NCBI GenBank assembly: GCA_027624995.1
Contig: JAQBTI010000108.1
Span: forward strand, 1-7,607
DNA: 7,607 nt
Origin: Chloroflexota bacterium
Lineage (GTDB): Bacteria > Chloroflexota > Dehalococcoidia > Lucifugimonadales > CATQGZ01
Direction of reading: 5' to 3'
In this document: positions 5,890 through 7,607 of the stretch, piece by piece
How positions within the stretch are numbered: position 1 is the stretch's first letter
How the letters are laid out: each line of letters starts with the position of its first letter
Notes under the pieces: generated by a model
What the model was told of the DNA's origin: nothing
Database searches by the model: none
What the model saw: the letters and a program-made list of their open reading frames with translations, nothing else
Program-made: the position numbers and the translations under genes

Positions 5890-7607
5890 TTACGGTACGA
5901 GCACGCCGACGGTATTGAAGTACACCCAGTACCCTTGACCGATCTTTAGTGCGCCGGCCGCCGGGTCGATGTTCACGAACTGCTGATTGACCGGGTTGTA
6001 CTCGTAGATTCTCGCTACCGACAGCCCCTGCAGGTACACATTCGGCGTCCCCGCCAGGTTGTTACCGGACTTAAGCGTGCCCGTGATGTCCACAATCGGC
6101 ACCAGGTTCCAACCCTTCTGCACGTTGATCGCGGGCAGAAGCACTGCCGCGCCCGGCGCCGTCGTCGGGATGTCGACCTTGATCGACTCGAACGACGAGG
6201 TGTGCACCCAGTAGGCCCTGCCGAGACTGACGGTCGTCAACGTTCCACTGAACGGCGCCGTCGGCGAGGTCCGTACTGCGGCCAGCCAGCCCTGAGGTGT
6301 GCTCGGGTCGTAGGTCAAGACCGTATCCACCGGGATGGCGCCGATAACTGTGTCGATTTTGTCGTCCGCCGGCGCGCCCGGCAGCGAAATCATGTTCCAT
6401 CCCGGCTTAAGCGCGACCTCGAACAGAGGCCGTATCTTGACCGTGAATATCAGACTTACGTCTGCCAGCAGCGTGTTTCCGGCCGCGTCCGTGCCGTTTA
6501 CCACGAAGGTGTGGTCCCCCAAAGCCAGGTTACTGGTCGACAGGATGAACGTCCGATTGTCCGACGTGGCTATCCGGGCCAGAACGTCGGTGCCGTCCAG
6601 CGTCGCCTTGGTGAGCGTAACCATGTCCTGCTTGTCCAGGTCCACCGCGATAGGCAAGGCGGCGGGCGGCACAAGGGCGCCGCTTCCGTCAAGTCCGTAT
6701 TCCGTACCTTCGGAGGTCCAGTCAACGGTTATGAATGGGTTGGTGGTGAACACAATTCCCGCAGCCACCGGATCCGTCAGCGGGCTAGGGATCGAGTTGT
6801 CGATCTCGAAGACTATTGCCCCGTCGGCGTTGTGCGTGGCCTTTCCGGAGCTCTGCGGGTTCCCGGCCGTGTCGGAGGCTGACACCTCTACGTTATAGGC
6901 GTTGGGCACATCCGTCGTCTCGAACGTGGTCCGGAACAGGTTGGTGCCGACAAGCGTCGGTACAGCCGTAGCCCCACCGTTCACCATTATAGTCGGCGGG
7001 GTCAGCAACGACTCGTCCGACGACACGTCGATTGTTACCTTTTTCTTATCGAGTTTTGGCGTAACCGATACGGTGACAGTAGGGGAGATCCCGTCTGTGG
7101 CCGCGGAGACCGTGCCCACTTGCACGGAGTTGCCCGCCTTGTCAGAGATCGGCCCGACCAGGTCTATCTTGGGTTTTGCGTCAGGCAGCAACGTGCCCAC
7201 GGTAAGGAAGACGCTGTTTGGGACATCGGCGAACCATTGGGCCGACTGCGGGGCAGCGCCTGCCACCTGGAAGTCCAGAGTCTGAATCGTCGTTCCGTCC
7301 AAGTCCTCGTTGAACTGCAAGCGGATCGAATTCTTCGAGGCCTTCTTGGGGTCGTCCACGATCGCCTTTGTCACGGGGTTCCAGGCATGGCCCGTTTCGG
7401 CCCCGATGGGAGTCGCGAACGAGGGTGGCAGCGTGTCCACCTTGACGATGTGGTCTTCCGAGATCGTGGCCGTCGTCGGGTCGGAGTCGTTCTGACCCAC
7501 GTTGCCGGCCTTGTCTGTCGCGTTGATCCTATAGGTTATCGTCGTCTCACCCGCGGGGATGCCCGAGAGAATAGTTTCTGCTCGGAAGCCGCCGGTGATC
7601 GCCAGCG
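5890..7607 (-). CDS. Large Ig-like repeat surface protein, 5' end outside window
   Basis: The frame is open from the right edge to TAA 5892-5890, so only the C-terminal 571 residues are seen. The internal GTG at 7500 is not a likely start, because the Ig-like sequence continues upstream of it ('ITYRINATDKAGNVGQND'). Four D-[KTA]-AGN motifs (7515-7501, 7143-7129, 6873-6859, 6489-6475) mark the ends of successive bacterial Ig-like or cadherin-like beta-sandwich domains. One spacer domain has 'NSIRLQFNEDLDGTTIQ', like domains that describe 'differences in material limits' in adhesins. The last part holds two 'GWN' modules: 'LKPGWNMISLPG...GRAYWVHTS' and 'VQKGWNLVPI...GQGYWVYFN'. No C-terminal anchor or Cys tail is present; the protein ends at 'VGVLVP'. 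It is probably secreted or part of a cell-surface layer, with adhesion or structural roles possible. The gene is closed by the terminator at 5851-5810. The gene itself is not recognised by name. Confidence 0.85.
   Translation of the reverse strand, partial: LAITGGFRAETILSGIPAGETTITYRINATDKAGNVGQNDSDPTTATISEDHIVKVDTLPPSFATPIGAETGHAWNPVTKAIVDDPKKASKNSIRLQFNEDLDGTTIQTLDFQVAGAAPQSAQWFADVPNSVFLTVGTLLPDAKPKIDLVGPISDKAGNSVQVGTVSAATDGISPTVTVSVTPKLDKKKVTIDVSSDESLLTPPTIMVNGGATAVPTLVGTNLFRTTFETTDVPNAYNVEVSASDTAGNPQSSGKATHNADGAIVFEIDNSIPSPLTDPVAAGIVFTTNPFITVDWTSEGTEYGLDGSGALVPPAALPIAVDLDKQDMVTLTKATLDGTDVLARIATSDNRTFILSTSNLALGDHTFVVNGTDAAGNTLLADVSLIFTVKIRPLFEVALKPGWNMISLPGAPADDKIDTVIGAIPVDTVLTYDPSTPQGWLAAVRTSPTAPFSGTLTTVSLGRAYWVHTSSFESIKVDIPTTAPGAAVLLPAINVQKGWNLVPIVDITGTLKSGNNLAGTPNVYLQGLSVARIYEYNPVNQQFVNIDPAAGALKIGQGYWVYFNTVGVLVP
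5917..6408 (-). repeat. Two C-terminal 'GWN...GYWV' modules
   Basis: Copy 1 (about 6408-6202) runs from 'LKPGWNMISLPG' through 'VLTYDPSTPQGW' to 'LGRAYWVHTS'. Copy 2 (about 6120-5917) runs from 'VQKGWNLVPI' through 'IYEYNPVNQQF' to 'IGQGYWVYFN'. Each has the order [KQ]-x-GWN, Y-[DE or N]-P, G-x-[AG]-YWV. Modules of this type recur at the ends of Chloroflexota and archaeal surface proteins, as I remember them. The copies are strongly diverged. Confidence 0.65.

Noticed and set aside
6202..6898. Long overlapping plus-strand open frames opposite the Ig-like gene
   Set aside because: GC-rich coding DNA often leaves the opposite strand open. These frames show no recognisable domains and lie wholly inside a gene with clear Ig-like motifs.
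1..7607. Insertion sequences, attachment sites, tRNA or rRNA genes, toxin-antitoxin or defence genes
   Set aside because: No transposase, integrase, terminal inverted repeats, cloverleaf or known defence motif was found by reading both strands. The coding content is housekeeping and surface-protein genes.

Overview
The window looks like ordinary chromosomal DNA of a moderately GC-rich bacterium, most likely a member of the Chloroflexota, perhaps a Dehalococcoidia or SAR202-like lineage. The lineage call is an inference from gene style. It rests on a secreted protein with a long Thr-Pro stalk, an Ig-like surface protein ending in two 'GWN...GYWV' modules, a small UlaG-like metallo-beta-lactamase-fold protein with the 'DPFPESLG / PGEYEV / CHLGDL / PVHY' pattern, and a secreted-type HExxH protein with the 'GFYDPE...SHELVHGLQ...EGDAT' pattern. 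No phylogenetic marker search could be run.

Layout from left to right. (1) The 3' part of a plus-strand gene for a predicted zinc metallopeptidase (2-1186), whose start lies outside the window. (2) A minus-strand pair, hrcA (3743-2718) followed 66 bases later by ffh (2651-1305), probably co-transcribed; ffh is convergent with the peptidase gene. (3) A divergent intergenic region (3744-3999) with a good sigma70-type promoter and a ribosome binding site for a plus-strand MBL-fold gene (4000-4632). (4) Convergent with that, a minus-strand gene (5795-4671) for a surface protein with a signal peptide, two copies of a beta-rich domain, a Thr/Pro stalk and a Gly-Gly-Gly-Cys / hydrophobic / Arg4 C-terminal tail. 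(5) A very clear intrinsic terminator (5851-5810). (6) The 3' part of a minus-strand gene for a large Ig-like repeat surface protein (7607-5890), cut by the right edge.

The left and middle genes are housekeeping: Ffh targets membrane and secreted proteins co-translationally, and HrcA is the heat-shock repressor. The right third encodes cell-surface proteins. No mobile element, CRISPR array, tRNA, rRNA or defence system is visible. The most interesting points are the cysteine-containing C-terminal sorting-type tail, the incomplete metal-binding motif of the MBL-fold protein, the terminator abutting the ribosome binding site of the next gene, and an hrcA gene that lacks a visible CIRCE operator and its usual chaperone neighbours.
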